NCBI GenBank assembly: GCA_046302815.1
Contig: JBKCHO010000063.1
Span: 1 to 28,247, forward strand
From: JALRAP01 sp046302815
GTDB taxonomy: Bacteria > Bacteroidota > Bacteroidia > AKYH767-A > OLB10
DNA: 28,247 bases
Direction: 5' to 3'
Below are positions 14,752-23,878 of this stretch, piece after piece (position 1 is the first letter of the stretch; each line of letters opens with the position of its first letter). Made by a program: the position numbers and the translations under genes. Under the pieces are notes generated by a model. The model was given only the letters and a program-made list of their open reading frames with translations. It did no database searches and was not told the DNA's origin.

Positions 14752-16374
14752 ATGTATACCATAGACTCTCTCAACGAAAAACTGCTTCCCGAACTGAAGG
14801 AACTTGCCAAAAAACTAAAAATCCAAGGTCTTGAAGGATTAAAAAAGCAAGATATCATCTACCGAATTATAGACCATCAAGCATCCAATCCAGATTCAGT
14901 CAAGGAACTCTCAGAAACCGTAGAGAAACCCAAGGTTGAAAAACAATTGGAGATCGAACCAAAATCGATTCAACCATCCAACACTTCTGATGACGAAGGT
15001 GCTCGATTGAAACGACGGAGAATTGCTCCTCCCCGATCGGAAGACTCTCCTGCTCCTATTCAATCCCAACTTCCATTGGATGCTGAAGTGGAAAGGCCTG
15101 TAGTAATCAATAAGCCTGAACCATCAATATCCAAACCTGCACCGATTCATTCCAACGAGAGAGTTTCTTCGGAAAACCCTGCCAGGGATTTTCAGCACCA
15201 AAGCCGCGATTCTTTCCAATCTAGAGAAAGGAGACCCATGGAACCACTTCTCTCCGATTTCGAAAATGTGATTCAATGTGAGGGTGTTCTTGAAATGATG
15301 CCAGAAGGATTTGGTTTCCTTCGCTCTTCAGACTACAATTATCTAGCCTCCCCCGATGATGTATTCGTATCTCAGTCACAGGTTAAGCAATTTGGTTTGA
15401 AAACCGGCGATACCGTTCAAGGTGGGGTAAGACCTCCAAGGGAAGGTGAAAAGTATTATCCGTTGGTTCGTGTGGAGCTTATAAATGGACAAGATCCTGC
15501 AATAGTGAGGGATAGGGTTCCCTTTGATCATTTGACTCCATTGTTTCCATATGAGAAATTGAAATTAGCTCCCGATGGCGCCAACTACAGCACACGGGTA
15601 ATGGACATGTTTACTCCCATTGGAAAAGGTCAGCGGGCATTGATTGTAGCACAGCCCAAAACCGGTAAGACAGTGCTCCTGAAGGAAGTTGCCAATGCCA
15701 TTGCCGAAAGCCATCCTGAAGTTTATCTCATCATTCTATTGATTGATGAAAGACCTGAAGAGGTTACCGATATGGCTCGAAGCGTTCGTGCAGAGGTGGT
15801 TGCATCCACTTTTGATGAACCGGCTGAGAGGCATGTTAAAATCGCAAATATTGTAATGGAGAAGGCGAAAAGAATGGTGGAGTGTGGACATGATGTAGTG
15901 ATTTTGCTAGATTCCATAACTCGATTGGCCAGAGCGTACAACACCGTTGCACCTGCATCTGGTAAAATTCTTTCAGGAGGTGTTGATGCCAATGCCCTTC
16001 ATAAACCGAAAAGATTCTTTGGTGCTGCCAGAAAAATTGAAAATGGTGGTTCATTGACAATCATTGCAACAGCCTTGATAGATACGGGTTCGAAAATGGA
16101 TGAGGTAATTTTCGAAGAGTTCAAAGGTACGGGTAACATGGAGTTACAATTGGATCGCAAACTCTCTAACAAGCGCGTATACCCGGCTATTGATCTTATT
16201 GCATCATCTACTCGTCGCGAAGATCTTTTGTTGGATAAGGAAATGTTGCAGAAGATGTGGATATTGCGTAACCACCTTGCCGATATGAATCCAATGGAAG
16301 CCATGGAATTCCTTTTGGATCGTATGCGTGGGACAAAATCCAATGAGGAATTTGTTGTTTCCATGAACTCATAA
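14752..16374 (+). CDS. rho: Transcription termination factor Rho
   Basis: Rho is the hexameric RNA helicase that ends transcription. I use the ATG at 14752 (MYTIDSLNEKLLPELKELA), which matches the Rho N-terminal helix domain. The frame is open 19 codons further upstream but that part looks unlike the family. The protein has 540 residues: Rho-N at 1-42, then a disordered Ser/Pro/Glu- and Arg-rich insertion at about 45-168, common in Bacteroidota and lengthening the protein beyond the 419 residues of E. coli Rho. Next are the cold-shock RNA-binding domain (GVLEMMPEGFGFLR at 178-191) and the ATPase with Walker A QPKTGKT at 301-307, LLIDERPEEVTDM, and the Q/R loops (SGGVDANALHKPKRFFGAAR). The methyltransferase gene follows after 15 bp. 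Confidence 0.95.
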   Translation: MYTIDSLNEKLLPELKELAKKLKIQGLEGLKKQDIIYRIIDHQASNPDSVKELSETVEKPKVEKQLEIEPKSIQPSNTSDDEGARLKRRRIAPPRSEDSPAPIQSQLPLDAEVERPVVINKPEPSISKPAPIHSNERVSSENPARDFQHQSRDSFQSRERRPMEPLLSDFENVIQCEGVLEMMPEGFGFLRSSDYNYLASPDDVFVSQSQVKQFGLKTGDTVQGGVRPPREGEKYYPLVRVELINGQDPAIVRDRVPFDHLTPLFPYEKLKLAPDGANYSTRVMDMFTPIGKGQRALIVAQPKTGKTVLLKEVANAIAESHPEVYLIILLIDERPEEVTDMARSVRAEVVASTFDEPAERHVKIANIVMEKAKRMVECGHDVVILLDSITRLARAYNTVAPASGKILSGGVDANALHKPKRFFGAARKIENGGSLTIIATALIDTGSKMDEVIFEEFKGTGNMELQLDRKLSNKRVYPAIDLIASSTRREDLLLDKEMLQKMWILRNHLADMNPMEAMEFLLDRMRGTKSNEEFVVSMNS

Positions 16375-16389
16375 AACGCATTGTGCCTG

Positions 16390-17319
16390 ATGAAAATGGA
16401 AGCTCCATCACCATTCAAAGCAGGAATTAACTGTAAAACGGTAGATAGTATCTCTACATCAGAAATCACTTCTGTTTATAAAGAATTTTTCCAAACCGAT
16501 GTTAGCCGTTTTTTTAGTGGAATTGATCGAATAACAATTCAGGAGTGCCCCGTTACAGGACTTGAGTTTTTTTACCCAACTGGACTCGATGGGGACTCTA
16601 AATTCTACGAGGACCTTTCAAAGGGCGAATGGTATTACCAAACGGAGCGTTGGGAGAACAGGCAGTCCCTTCATTTTATTAAAGAAGGCGACCGTGTATT
16701 GGAAATTGGCGCTGGTTCAGGACATTTCGGTTTGTTTTTGAAAAATGAAATTTCAGACATTAATTACTGTGGTTTGGAGTTAAACCAACAAGCTGTTCAA
16801 AGGGCGATGGAACAAGGCTTGGATATGCGCCTCGAAAGCTCCTATGAGCATTTTCAGTCAAATGCGTTAAAATATGATGTCGTATGCTCCTTTCAGGTTT
16901 TCGAACATGTATCCAATATTGCACAGCTTTACCAAGATGCAATTGGATTATTGAAACCTGGAGGCTTGCTTTTGGTGGCGGTTCCCAACAATGAGGCTCG
17001 TTTTCTTCGAAGGAATTCAATGTACAGTAAGGTACTTAACATGCCTCCACACCATGTGAACTTGTTTACTCCGCAGTCACTTGAAAAATCCGGAACATTT
17101 TTTGGTTTGAAAACTTTAGCGATATCAAAGGAGCCATTGATGCCATTGAATAGGGATACTTATTTATATAATTTGGTTAATAGATTGTTTATGGGCTTTT
17201 CCATAATGACTCGAGCTTTTTGGAGATTGAAACTTCATTACTTACTCCGACCGATTGCTCATTTTTTTCGTAATTCAATCACAGGGCATACGGTTTTTAT
17301 CGCTTACCGCAAACCCTGA
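16390..17319 (+). CDS. Class I SAM-dependent methyltransferase
   Basis: The 309-residue protein (start ATG at 16390; a TTG at 16381 is also in frame) has the SAM-binding motif I VLEIGAGSGHFGLFL at about residues 98-112. An acidic residue ends strand 2 (NYCGLELN near 125). Motif IV-like DVVCSFQVFEHVSNIAQL falls near 165, and LLKPGGLLLVAVPN near 190 completes the Methyltransf_11/25 fold. An N-terminal region with CPVTGLEFFYPTG may form a small Cys-containing module. It sits 15 bp behind rho and may be co-transcribed. The substrate cannot be told. Similar proteins act on small molecules, quinones or glycans. Confidence 0.8.
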   Translation: MKMEAPSPFKAGINCKTVDSISTSEITSVYKEFFQTDVSRFFSGIDRITIQECPVTGLEFFYPTGLDGDSKFYEDLSKGEWYYQTERWENRQSLHFIKEGDRVLEIGAGSGHFGLFLKNEISDINYCGLELNQQAVQRAMEQGLDMRLESSYEHFQSNALKYDVVCSFQVFEHVSNIAQLYQDAIGLLKPGGLLLVAVPNNEARFLRRNSMYSKVLNMPPHHVNLFTPQSLEKSGTFFGLKTLAISKEPLMPLNRDTYLYNLVNRLFMGFSIMTRAFWRLKLHYLLRPIAHFFRNSITGHTVFIAYRKP

Positions 17320-17410
17320 ATGATTGGTTCTATAATCAATATTGTAAAATCGAGGAAAACTTGAAAGGATAAAATAGTGTAAAAAGTCCATTATGGAATC
17401 ACTTACTTAT

Positions 17411-18802
17411 TCATTTCATCTGAATGAATTGATCCATCTTTAATCCATCAAAACTGCCCGAACTCATTAGCAACAAAACGGATTTGCCTTGGAAATGCAT
17501 ACTAATCCGGCTTGACAATTCTTTAGGGTCTGTCAAAACATCAAGATTCGACATGCCAAAGGAATCTTGCACCCTTTCAGCTGAAATGGGCTTTATTTTT
17601 TTATGAGCGATTACATCGGGGTTGAAATATACCAGCGCAACATCAGCAGCTTCCATTGTATTTGAATATTGTTCTAAAAAGGAATCACTTAGGCTACTGA
17701 AAGTATGTAATTCGAAACAAGCTATTATTTTTCTATTTGGAAATTGCTCCTTAACTGCCCCTACCGTTGCTTTTAGCTTGGATGGTGAGTGGGCGAAGTC
17801 TCTGAAAACTATTTGTTCCTTTGTTTCAGCTACTTTTTCAAGTCTTCTGCCAGCACCTTTGAAGAAGGTCATGGCCTTGTAAAATGCATCCCCACCGATT
17901 CCCAACTTTAGACAGATTTGCCTTGCGCCTTCCAAATTGGCAAGGTTATGCCTTCCAAAAACCTCCAATTGGTAATTGCTGCCATTAAATTCCACAATAG
18001 TGCTTCCATCCACAATTTCATGTTGAGGAACATCATATTTGATAAGTTCGATTTTGTCTGCTACGGACTCCGTGATAGAGGCTAATTCCTGGTCTCCACC
18101 AAACCATACTAAAGTCCCTGTCTCTGGAATATTATTAATAAAGATCCTGAATTGATCAACATAATTTTCGAAAGTCGGAAATACATTGATGTGGTCCCAT
18201 GCTATACCGGAAACCAAGGCGATATCTGCGCAATACAAATGGAATTTAGGCCTTCTATCAACAGGTGATGACAAGTATTCGTCCCCCTCTAAAATGATGT
18301 ATGGAGCCTCATCGGTCAGTCGCACCATGGTATCGAACCCAGCTACCGTAGAGCCTACCATATAATCGAAATCAATCCCACATTCCCTTAATGCATGCAT
18401 GACCATCGATGTAATGGAAGTTTTACCATGCGAACCTCCTATGACAACTCTAGTTTTGTTTTTTGAATGTTCGTAGAGGTATTCTGGGAACGACATAACA
18501 GGCAAACCCAATTCCTGCGCCTTTATCAATTCTGGATTATCGGCTCTGGCATGCATTCCAAGAATAATCAGATCAGGACGAGCCTCTATTTTTTCAGGAA
18601 ACCAACCTATTGATTCCGGCAATAATCCTGCTATTTTCAACCGAGTCAATGAAGGTTCTTTGATTTCATCGTCGGATCCGGTAATCCTGAAGCCATTTTT
18701 ATGCAAGGCCAATGCCATGTTGTGCATGGCAGCTCCTCCAATGGCTATGAAATGGATGTGTTTCAATTTTTTCACCTTATGAGGTAAAAGTACAACATTC
18801 AA
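17411..18802 (-). CDS. mpl: Mur ligase family protein, Mpl-like (UDP-MurNAc : tripeptide ligase)
   Basis: The 463-residue protein has the Mur N-terminal Rossmann domain (HIHFIAIGGAAMHNMALAL near residues 15-33), the ATP loop GGSHGKTS at 122-129, central-domain ILEGDEY near 170, SGIAWDHINVFPTFENYVDQF near 215, and the C-terminal domain with FRDFAHSPSKLKATV near 330. HxN/D details (DFAHSP) fit Mpl, which recycles peptidoglycan by joining L-Ala-gamma-D-Glu-meso-DAP to UDP-MurNAc. MurC is the alternative, but MurC normally sits in the dcw cluster, which is absent here. The start is uncertain: the ATG at 18802 is used, while a TTG 12 codons in follows an AAGG and would begin right before the fold. 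It is divergent from the MBL gene. Confidence 0.8.
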   Translation of the reverse strand: MNVVLLPHKVKKLKHIHFIAIGGAAMHNMALALHKNGFRITGSDDEIKEPSLTRLKIAGLLPESIGWFPEKIEARPDLIILGMHARADNPELIKAQELGLPVMSFPEYLYEHSKNKTRVVIGGSHGKTSITSMVMHALRECGIDFDYMVGSTVAGFDTMVRLTDEAPYIILEGDEYLSSPVDRRPKFHLYCADIALVSGIAWDHINVFPTFENYVDQFRIFINNIPETGTLVWFGGDQELASITESVADKIELIKYDVPQHEIVDGSTIVEFNGSNYQLEVFGRHNLANLEGARQICLKLGIGGDAFYKAMTFFKGAGRRLEKVAETKEQIVFRDFAHSPSKLKATVGAVKEQFPNRKIIACFELHTFSSLSDSFLEQYSNTMEAADVALVYFNPDVIAHKKIKPISAERVQDSFGMSNLDVLTDPKELSSRISMHFQGKSVLLLMSSGSFDGLKMDQFIQMK

Positions 18803-18878
18803 AAAAACTGTTCTGCTTTTTATAGTTCATTAATCAACATGTATTGGTTAATATTGTGTAACATTAAAAAAAGAAACC

Positions 18879-19718
18879 ATGAAGTTACATTCTATCAATG
18901 CAGGTTATTTCAAATTGGATGGTGGAGCCATGTTCGGTGTAGTACCAAAGTCCATTTGGAATAAAACTAACCCTGCCGATGAAAATAATATGATCAACAT
19001 GGCTATGCGTTGCTTATTGGTTGAATATGGTGACCGGCTGGTACTAATTGATAACGGGATTGGTGATAAACAAGATGCAAAGTTTTTTGGATATTATTTT
19101 CTTCATGGTGATGATTCATTGGAAAAATCACTTTCAAAGGCTGGTTTTGGGATAGACCAAATAACCGATGTGTTTCTCTCCCATTTGCATTTTGATCATT
19201 GTGGTGGAAGTATAAAGAGGAAAAAGGATGGTAATGGCTATGAGCCAACATTTCCAAATGCTGTATATTGGAGTAACGAGGACCATTGGAAATGGGCTAC
19301 CCAGCCCAATGCCAGGGAAAAAGCATCGTTTTTGAAGGAAAACATCCTTCCTATTCAGGAAAGCGGACAGCTAAAGTTTACAAATGATGGCACAGAGCTT
19401 TTTCCAGGATTCAAAGTCAGGTATTTTAACGGACATACGGATGCCATGATGATACCTCATATCGATTATAAGGGCAAGACCGTTGTTTATATGGCCGATT
19501 TATTACCAACTACTGGGCATATTCCTGTTCCCTATGTAATGGCTTATGATACTCGCCCCCTATTGACCCTTGATGAAAAGGCCAATTTTATGGAGGTGGC
19601 ATCCAACAATAATTATGTCCTTTTTTTAGAGCACGATCCTATTAATGAATGTTGCAGTGTTATGAAAACTGAAAAAGGTTTCAAATTGGATCAATCATTC
19701 AGTTTGGATAGCATCTGA
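18879..19718 (+). CDS. MBL-fold metallo-hydrolase
   Basis: The 279-residue metallo-beta-lactamase-fold protein has HLHFDHCGG, giving His102, His104, Asp106 and His107 as metal ligands. NGHTDAM near 189 supplies another His, MADLLPTTGH near 210 the bridging Asp, and LEHDP near 255 the last His. The family start MKLHSINAGYFKLDGGAMFG is typical of a Bacteroidota group related to lactonases (AHL or other esters). The exact substrate is unknown. No signal peptide is seen. A TAATATTG sequence at 18849-18856 may be its promoter box. The last 24 bp overlap the end of comEC on the other strand. Confidence 0.85.
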   Translation: MKLHSINAGYFKLDGGAMFGVVPKSIWNKTNPADENNMINMAMRCLLVEYGDRLVLIDNGIGDKQDAKFFGYYFLHGDDSLEKSLSKAGFGIDQITDVFLSHLHFDHCGGSIKRKKDGNGYEPTFPNAVYWSNEDHWKWATQPNAREKASFLKENILPIQESGQLKFTNDGTELFPGFKVRYFNGHTDAMMIPHIDYKGKTVVYMADLLPTTGHIPVPYVMAYDTRPLLTLDEKANFMEVASNNNYVLFLEHDPINECCSVMKTEKGFKLDQSFSLDSI

Positions 19719-21779
19719 TTTCATCCATAAAAAGCCTTCTTTAGTTAATATTTTTAAATGATATTGCTTAGAACCTTTTAGTCTTGATTCCAAGGTTGGC
19801 AATTGAATATATTCATTTTTATATACAATTGTTTTGAGTGATGGAAAAGTGGTTACTACAAACTCTGGATTGAATTCTGATTTATTGAATATCGAGAGGG
19901 TTTCAACTCGGGATATATCTGGTGTGATTTCAGCTATCTTTTCATTGATTCCATCCAATTTGTTCACTACAGCAAGTTTGTAAGTAGGAAATAGTATCAA
20001 ACCGAATTTTTCTATATAATAGATGTTTTCGACTTTGACACCTTGTCTGATTTCTATTTCGTTTTTGACTTTTTGCAACCCTGTTGAATCTTTCCCCATA
20101 AAAATGATATCTGACGACTCTTCGTTTATGGAAGTTAGTATGAGGCTTTTTTTAAAAACCGATAGGTAAGTCATTTTCTTGGCTTTATTGATCACTTCTA
20201 CAAATACAAACGAACCCAAATACATTGTTGCACAAATCAGCATAATCATAAGGTTCGCATATGATTTTTTATTTGTAAAAATCAACAGGGATAGAATTAA
20301 GATATAGCAGCTTATCATCGAAATTTCTGAAAAATGGATGTTATTCGTTACTGCATAAGGTATTTCAGAAAAAAACCTCACACAACTTAATAAGATATCA
20401 AGAGAAATTGAAAAAAGTTCTCTGACCATACTATCCAATTTTGGAATATCACTTACTACAATCAAGCCAATGCCCAGATACATGCAAATTGTTGACATGG
20501 GTACTATGATCATATTTGCAGGCAAAAAGAAATTTGGGAACTGACCGAACAAATTTGTGGACAATGGAAATGTAGCTATTTGAGCGCCGATGGTTACGGT
20601 TATTAACTCCCAGGTCATTTTTAAAATTTTATTCCTAGGTTGAATCAATTTATTTACCAAGGGACTGATAAAAAATATGCCTAACACTGCCAAAAAGGAC
20701 AGCTGAAATCCAATTTGAAGAAAGATTCTAGGATCTAATATGGCTAATAGTATCAGAGATGCACAAATAAGATTGATTTTATGGGTCCTTTTTTCAAGCC
20801 ACATACCTAAAATTGATAAAGTTGCCATTGAGGCCGCTCGAACAACTGAGGGACCCAAGCCGGTAACATAGGCATAGAACCAAACCGTAAAAACAAGAAG
20901 TATGAAAAGAAAACTCCTGATGCTATTATTCCAATACATTATGGGTTTCATTAGTACCAATAACAATGAATAAAATAACACCACATGCATTCCAGATACG
21001 CAAAGCACATGCAGGACTCCAGCATTCGAAAACGAACTTTCGATATCGTATGTAAGCCAATCCTCATTGCCGAGCAACAGCGCTGCTGCTATGCCTAGTT
21101 GGTTTGGATTATTGATTTTCTGTAAAAGTGTTTCAGAGATTCGACTCCTTACCGTGAATGCATTTTTTGAAAACCAATTGGAATCCTCGATGATCTTTAT
21201 TTTCGAAGCATCTGTTTTTCCTTCTATTCGAATCCCTTGTTTTAACAAATATCTTGACCAACTGAATCCATCTGGCATATTGGGACCAGATGGTAATTGT
21301 AAAAAAGCTTCTATCCTATACCTTACTCCAGGTTTCATTTCCAAAGATTGAGAAGCATCTTTGATAGCCAAGGAGATACGATCTGAAATTGGAAAGATGC
21401 TATCAAGCAAAATCACATGATCCAAATCAACTATGATCCGTTGTCCAAACGAAGTTCTAGTGGCGTATCCAACCTGCCTACCAAATACTGTTACCTCAAT
21501 TTTCTGATTATACGACTGAATTGGACCAGCAAGGGATTTTACAGGTATATGAAAAGTATTGATCAAAAGTCCAGATAAAAAAAACAGTAATTGGATACCC
21601 ACATCCAAGCGAATGAATGCAGTCACTAATACCAATCCTATAGCTGTCAATAGAATTATTTGACTTTTATAGTCGTCCAGTTGAATTGGATCAAATGCCG
21701 TACTGATATGCGCCACGAAGCACCCCAACAACAAGGGTATTATCACTCTGATCAATGGGAATCTGCTGAAAAGCCTCAC
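19695..21779 (-). CDS. comEC: ComEC/Rec2-family DNA uptake channel
   Basis: The 694-residue membrane protein is probably the inner-membrane channel that takes single-stranded DNA into the cytoplasm during competence. The N-terminus has helices near 10-28, 41-58 and 62-77, then a soluble OB-like domain (DUF4131, about 90-195, ending PDGFSWSRYLLKQGI at 169-183). The Competence domain begins with LGIAAALLLGNEDWL and contains the signature AGVLHVLCVSGMHV at 253-266, followed by many membrane segments to about 520. After this comes a soluble tail of about 160 residues without HxHxDH, so the C-terminal MBL nuclease-like domain of some ComEC proteins is absent, as is common in this phylum. It is convergent with, and overlaps by 24 bp, a separate MBL gene. 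The sequence is richer in AT than its neighbours. Confidence 0.88.
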   Translation of the reverse strand: MRLFSRFPLIRVIIPLLLGCFVAHISTAFDPIQLDDYKSQIILLTAIGLVLVTAFIRLDVGIQLLFFLSGLLINTFHIPVKSLAGPIQSYNQKIEVTVFGRQVGYATRTSFGQRIIVDLDHVILLDSIFPISDRISLAIKDASQSLEMKPGVRYRIEAFLQLPSGPNMPDGFSWSRYLLKQGIRIEGKTDASKIKIIEDSNWFSKNAFTVRSRISETLLQKINNPNQLGIAAALLLGNEDWLTYDIESSFSNAGVLHVLCVSGMHVVLFYSLLLVLMKPIMYWNNSIRSFLFILLVFTVWFYAYVTGLGPSVVRAASMATLSILGMWLEKRTHKINLICASLILLAILDPRIFLQIGFQLSFLAVLGIFFISPLVNKLIQPRNKILKMTWELITVTIGAQIATFPLSTNLFGQFPNFFLPANMIIVPMSTICMYLGIGLIVVSDIPKLDSMVRELFSISLDILLSCVRFFSEIPYAVTNNIHFSEISMISCYILILSLLIFTNKKSYANLMIMLICATMYLGSFVFVEVINKAKKMTYLSVFKKSLILTSINEESSDIIFMGKDSTGLQKVKNEIEIRQGVKVENIYYIEKFGLILFPTYKLAVVNKLDGINEKIAEITPDISRVETLSIFNKSEFNPEFVVTTFPSLKTIVYKNEYIQLPTLESRLKGSKQYHLKILTKEGFLWMKSDAIQTE

Positions 21780-21938
21780 GGGAAGGAAAAGAGGAATTTA
21801 GGTCCACCAGCGAATTTAGTTCGGTGAACATTAAAATGACCTTTAATGAAGATGTTAATCGTTTAATTGACGGGGTAATTAATATTATGAATTCAATTCA
21901 ATAAATTGATATACAATTATATAGGAATTGATTTCATG

Positions 21939-21969
21939 TTGATTAAATGCTATTATTGTCCTATTTTTG
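21939..21969 (+). promoter_or_regulatory. Promoter of the T9SS cargo gene (TTG-20-TATTTTTG)
   Basis: TTG at 21939-21941 and TATTTTTG at 21962-21969 are 20 bp apart, a good Bacteroidota -33/-7 pair. The start codon is 37 bp further, giving a leader of about 30 nt rich in A. Confidence 0.6.
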
Positions 21970-22006
21970 AAATTCATAAGCAAACACCTTAAACCAAAAT
22001 CTTTAC

Positions 22007-23788
22007 ATGAAAAAATTACTACTCAGTTCAATCTTTTCCGTACTTGGCTTAGCTTCAGCACTAGCTCAAGGTGGAACTTGGATTTCCCAAGCAACGGGAT
22101 TTCCCAATACCTCTACAGGGGTATTCAATGTAAGTGTTGTTGACAACAATACTGTTTGGATTTCTTCTTATGATGGTGCCGGAACGAATCAGAATTACCG
22201 AGATTTTTCCACCACCATCGACGGTGGATCAACTTGGATTCCTGGAGTTGTTTCAGCTCCAGCGGGACACGCATGGTCTCAGATTTTTGGATTGAATGAT
22301 CAGGTTGCTTGGGCTGTATTCTATAATGCAACTGCCGGATCAGGTGGAGGAATTTGGAAAACCACAGACGGAGGTATCACCTGGAACCAACAAGGTGCTG
22401 GTCAGATTTACAGCACAGCTGGTGTATCATTTCCCAATGTAGTGCATTTTTGGGATGCCAATGTGGGCTTTGCTATGGGCGACCCTGTAGCTGGTGAGTA
22501 TGAAATTTACACCACCAACGATGGAGGTAATACATGGACTCCTGTACCAGGAGCGAATATCCCTGCCCCAACTTCCGGTGAATACGGAATAGTAGACCAC
22601 TACGAGGTTGTTGGTGATACTGTATGGTTTGATACCAACAAAGGTCGTGTTTTCCGTTCCATAGATCGTGGATTGACTTGGACAGTTGCCCCCACTGGAA
22701 TCACCGTTCCCGCTAATAATGCTATCGATATCGTTTTCTGGAACAACAATGAGGGTTTGGCTCGATTATTCAATGGTTCTACCGGCGCCCAAACTGTTCG
22801 CAAGACAGTTGATGGTGGTTCAACATGGACTGCCTTTACCCCGGTAGGAAACATGCTTGGTGGCGATATAAAATATGTTCCCGGTACAGCCTCCCGCCTG
22901 GTTTCCACTGGAGCTAATACCACTTATACCACTGGATCATCTTACTCTGATAATGGTGGACAGAATTGGACTGACATTGAGATTGGAACCCAGCGTACTG
23001 CTTTGGGTGTTCATGACATCAACACTATGTGGGCTGGTGGATTCACCACTTCCCCAAGCACAGATGGTATTTACAAGTATCAGCAACTGGCTCAAATCAA
23101 CTGTGGTGATGCTGCAATCCAATCTGGTGTTGGAGGGGCTCCAGACTTGACCATTTGCTTCGGTGATACTCTTTTCTTCTCTACCAGTGGCGCAGTTCCC
23201 CCTAATCAAGGAACAACCTATGGTTTCAGTATACTCGTATCCACAGTTGATATCTCCGGTAATCCAAACCCACTTGGATCCCCAGGTATTGTAGGTGGAT
23301 CTGGTGTAAACTATCCTGCTCCCGCTACTATCAACACTACTTTGATTAACGACGGTGCCATATTCCAACCAGGTGTATATTATTTTACTCCTATTGTTTA
23401 TGGTAATGCTACTGGAACTGGTAATGTAACTGCCCTTACTCTGGATCCTGGATGTACTTATACCGGAACTTCTGTTATGGTAACTCTTTACGCAGCTGGT
23501 GATCCTAACTGTTCAGGTACCGGAATCGACGAACAAACATCTGTAGCAACCATGAACGCATATGTTAATTCAGGACTGCTTCAATTGAGTTTGACATCCA
23601 CCGTATCCGAAAAAACACAAGTTGAACTGGTTGACCTTGCTGGTAAAATCGTATACAGTGGAAGTTTGGATGTTACTGTAGGTCAAAATTTCAAATCCAT
23701 TGACCTGAACTCACTGTCCACCGGAACATACATTGTCCGTATCTCAGGAAACCAAATCAATGCTAATGAGCGAATCGCCAAGTTTTGA
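22007..23788 (+). CDS. Secreted Asp-box beta-propeller protein with type IX sorting domain
   Basis: The 593-residue protein has a signal peptide (MKKLLLSSIFSVLGLASALA, cut near 20). At least six Asp-box motifs (S/T-x-D-x-G-x-x-W) follow at roughly 50-residue intervals: TIDGGSTW, TTDGGITW, TNDGGNTW, SIDRGLTW, TVDGGSTW and SDNGGQNW, within about residues 60-325. They predict a BNR/Ycf48-like beta-propeller. A Cys-containing spacer domain follows (CGDAAIQSG near 367, GCTYTG near 483). The last 75 residues resemble a T9SS type A sorting domain (VELVDLAGKIVYSG, LNSLSTGTYIVRISG, ending in ERIAKF). It is probably exported to the cell surface or medium by the type IX system and the tail removed. Catalytic sialidase residues are not evident, so the role is unknown. 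Confidence 0.88.
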   Translation: MKKLLLSSIFSVLGLASALAQGGTWISQATGFPNTSTGVFNVSVVDNNTVWISSYDGAGTNQNYRDFSTTIDGGSTWIPGVVSAPAGHAWSQIFGLNDQVAWAVFYNATAGSGGGIWKTTDGGITWNQQGAGQIYSTAGVSFPNVVHFWDANVGFAMGDPVAGEYEIYTTNDGGNTWTPVPGANIPAPTSGEYGIVDHYEVVGDTVWFDTNKGRVFRSIDRGLTWTVAPTGITVPANNAIDIVFWNNNEGLARLFNGSTGAQTVRKTVDGGSTWTAFTPVGNMLGGDIKYVPGTASRLVSTGANTTYTTGSSYSDNGGQNWTDIEIGTQRTALGVHDINTMWAGGFTTSPSTDGIYKYQQLAQINCGDAAIQSGVGGAPDLTICFGDTLFFSTSGAVPPNQGTTYGFSILVSTVDISGNPNPLGSPGIVGGSGVNYPAPATINTTLINDGAIFQPGVYYFTPIVYGNATGTGNVTALTLDPGCTYTGTSVMVTLYAAGDPNCSGTGIDEQTSVATMNAYVNSGLLQLSLTSTVSEKTQVELVDLAGKIVYSGSLDVTVGQNFKSIDLNSLSTGTYIVRISGNQINANERIAKF

Positions 23789-23807
23789 TTTAAACTAGAA
23801 TCTACTG

Positions 23808-23843
23808 AAAAAGGCCGTTGGTAAATCATCCCGCGGCCTTTTT
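23808..23843 (+). terminator. Rho-independent terminator after the T9SS cargo gene
   Basis: AAAAAGGCCG (23808-23817) pairs with CGGCCTTTTT (23834-23843) around a 16-nt loop, 20 bp after the stop codon. The stem ends in a T run, so termination on the plus strand is well supported. The T run is followed directly by G, forming TTTG. Confidence 0.85.
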
Positions 23844-23871
23844 GCATTTCATGAAGCCATCATTATCTTTG
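23841..23871 (+). promoter_or_regulatory. Rhomboid operon promoter (TTTG-19-TATCTTTG)
   Basis: TTTG at 23841-23844 and TATCTTTG at 23864-23871, 19 bp apart, match both Bacteroidota promoter elements exactly. The -33 box uses the T run of the preceding terminator. The -7 box ends 7 bp before the ATG at 23879, so the leader would be only a few nucleotides or none. Confidence 0.65.
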
Positions 23872-23878
23872 GAGTGAC

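Noticed and set aside
17320..17410. Short TGATT/AATCA inverted repeat between the methyltransferase and mpl genes as a terminator
   Set aside because: The stem is five base pairs with a mismatch on extension and no T tract.
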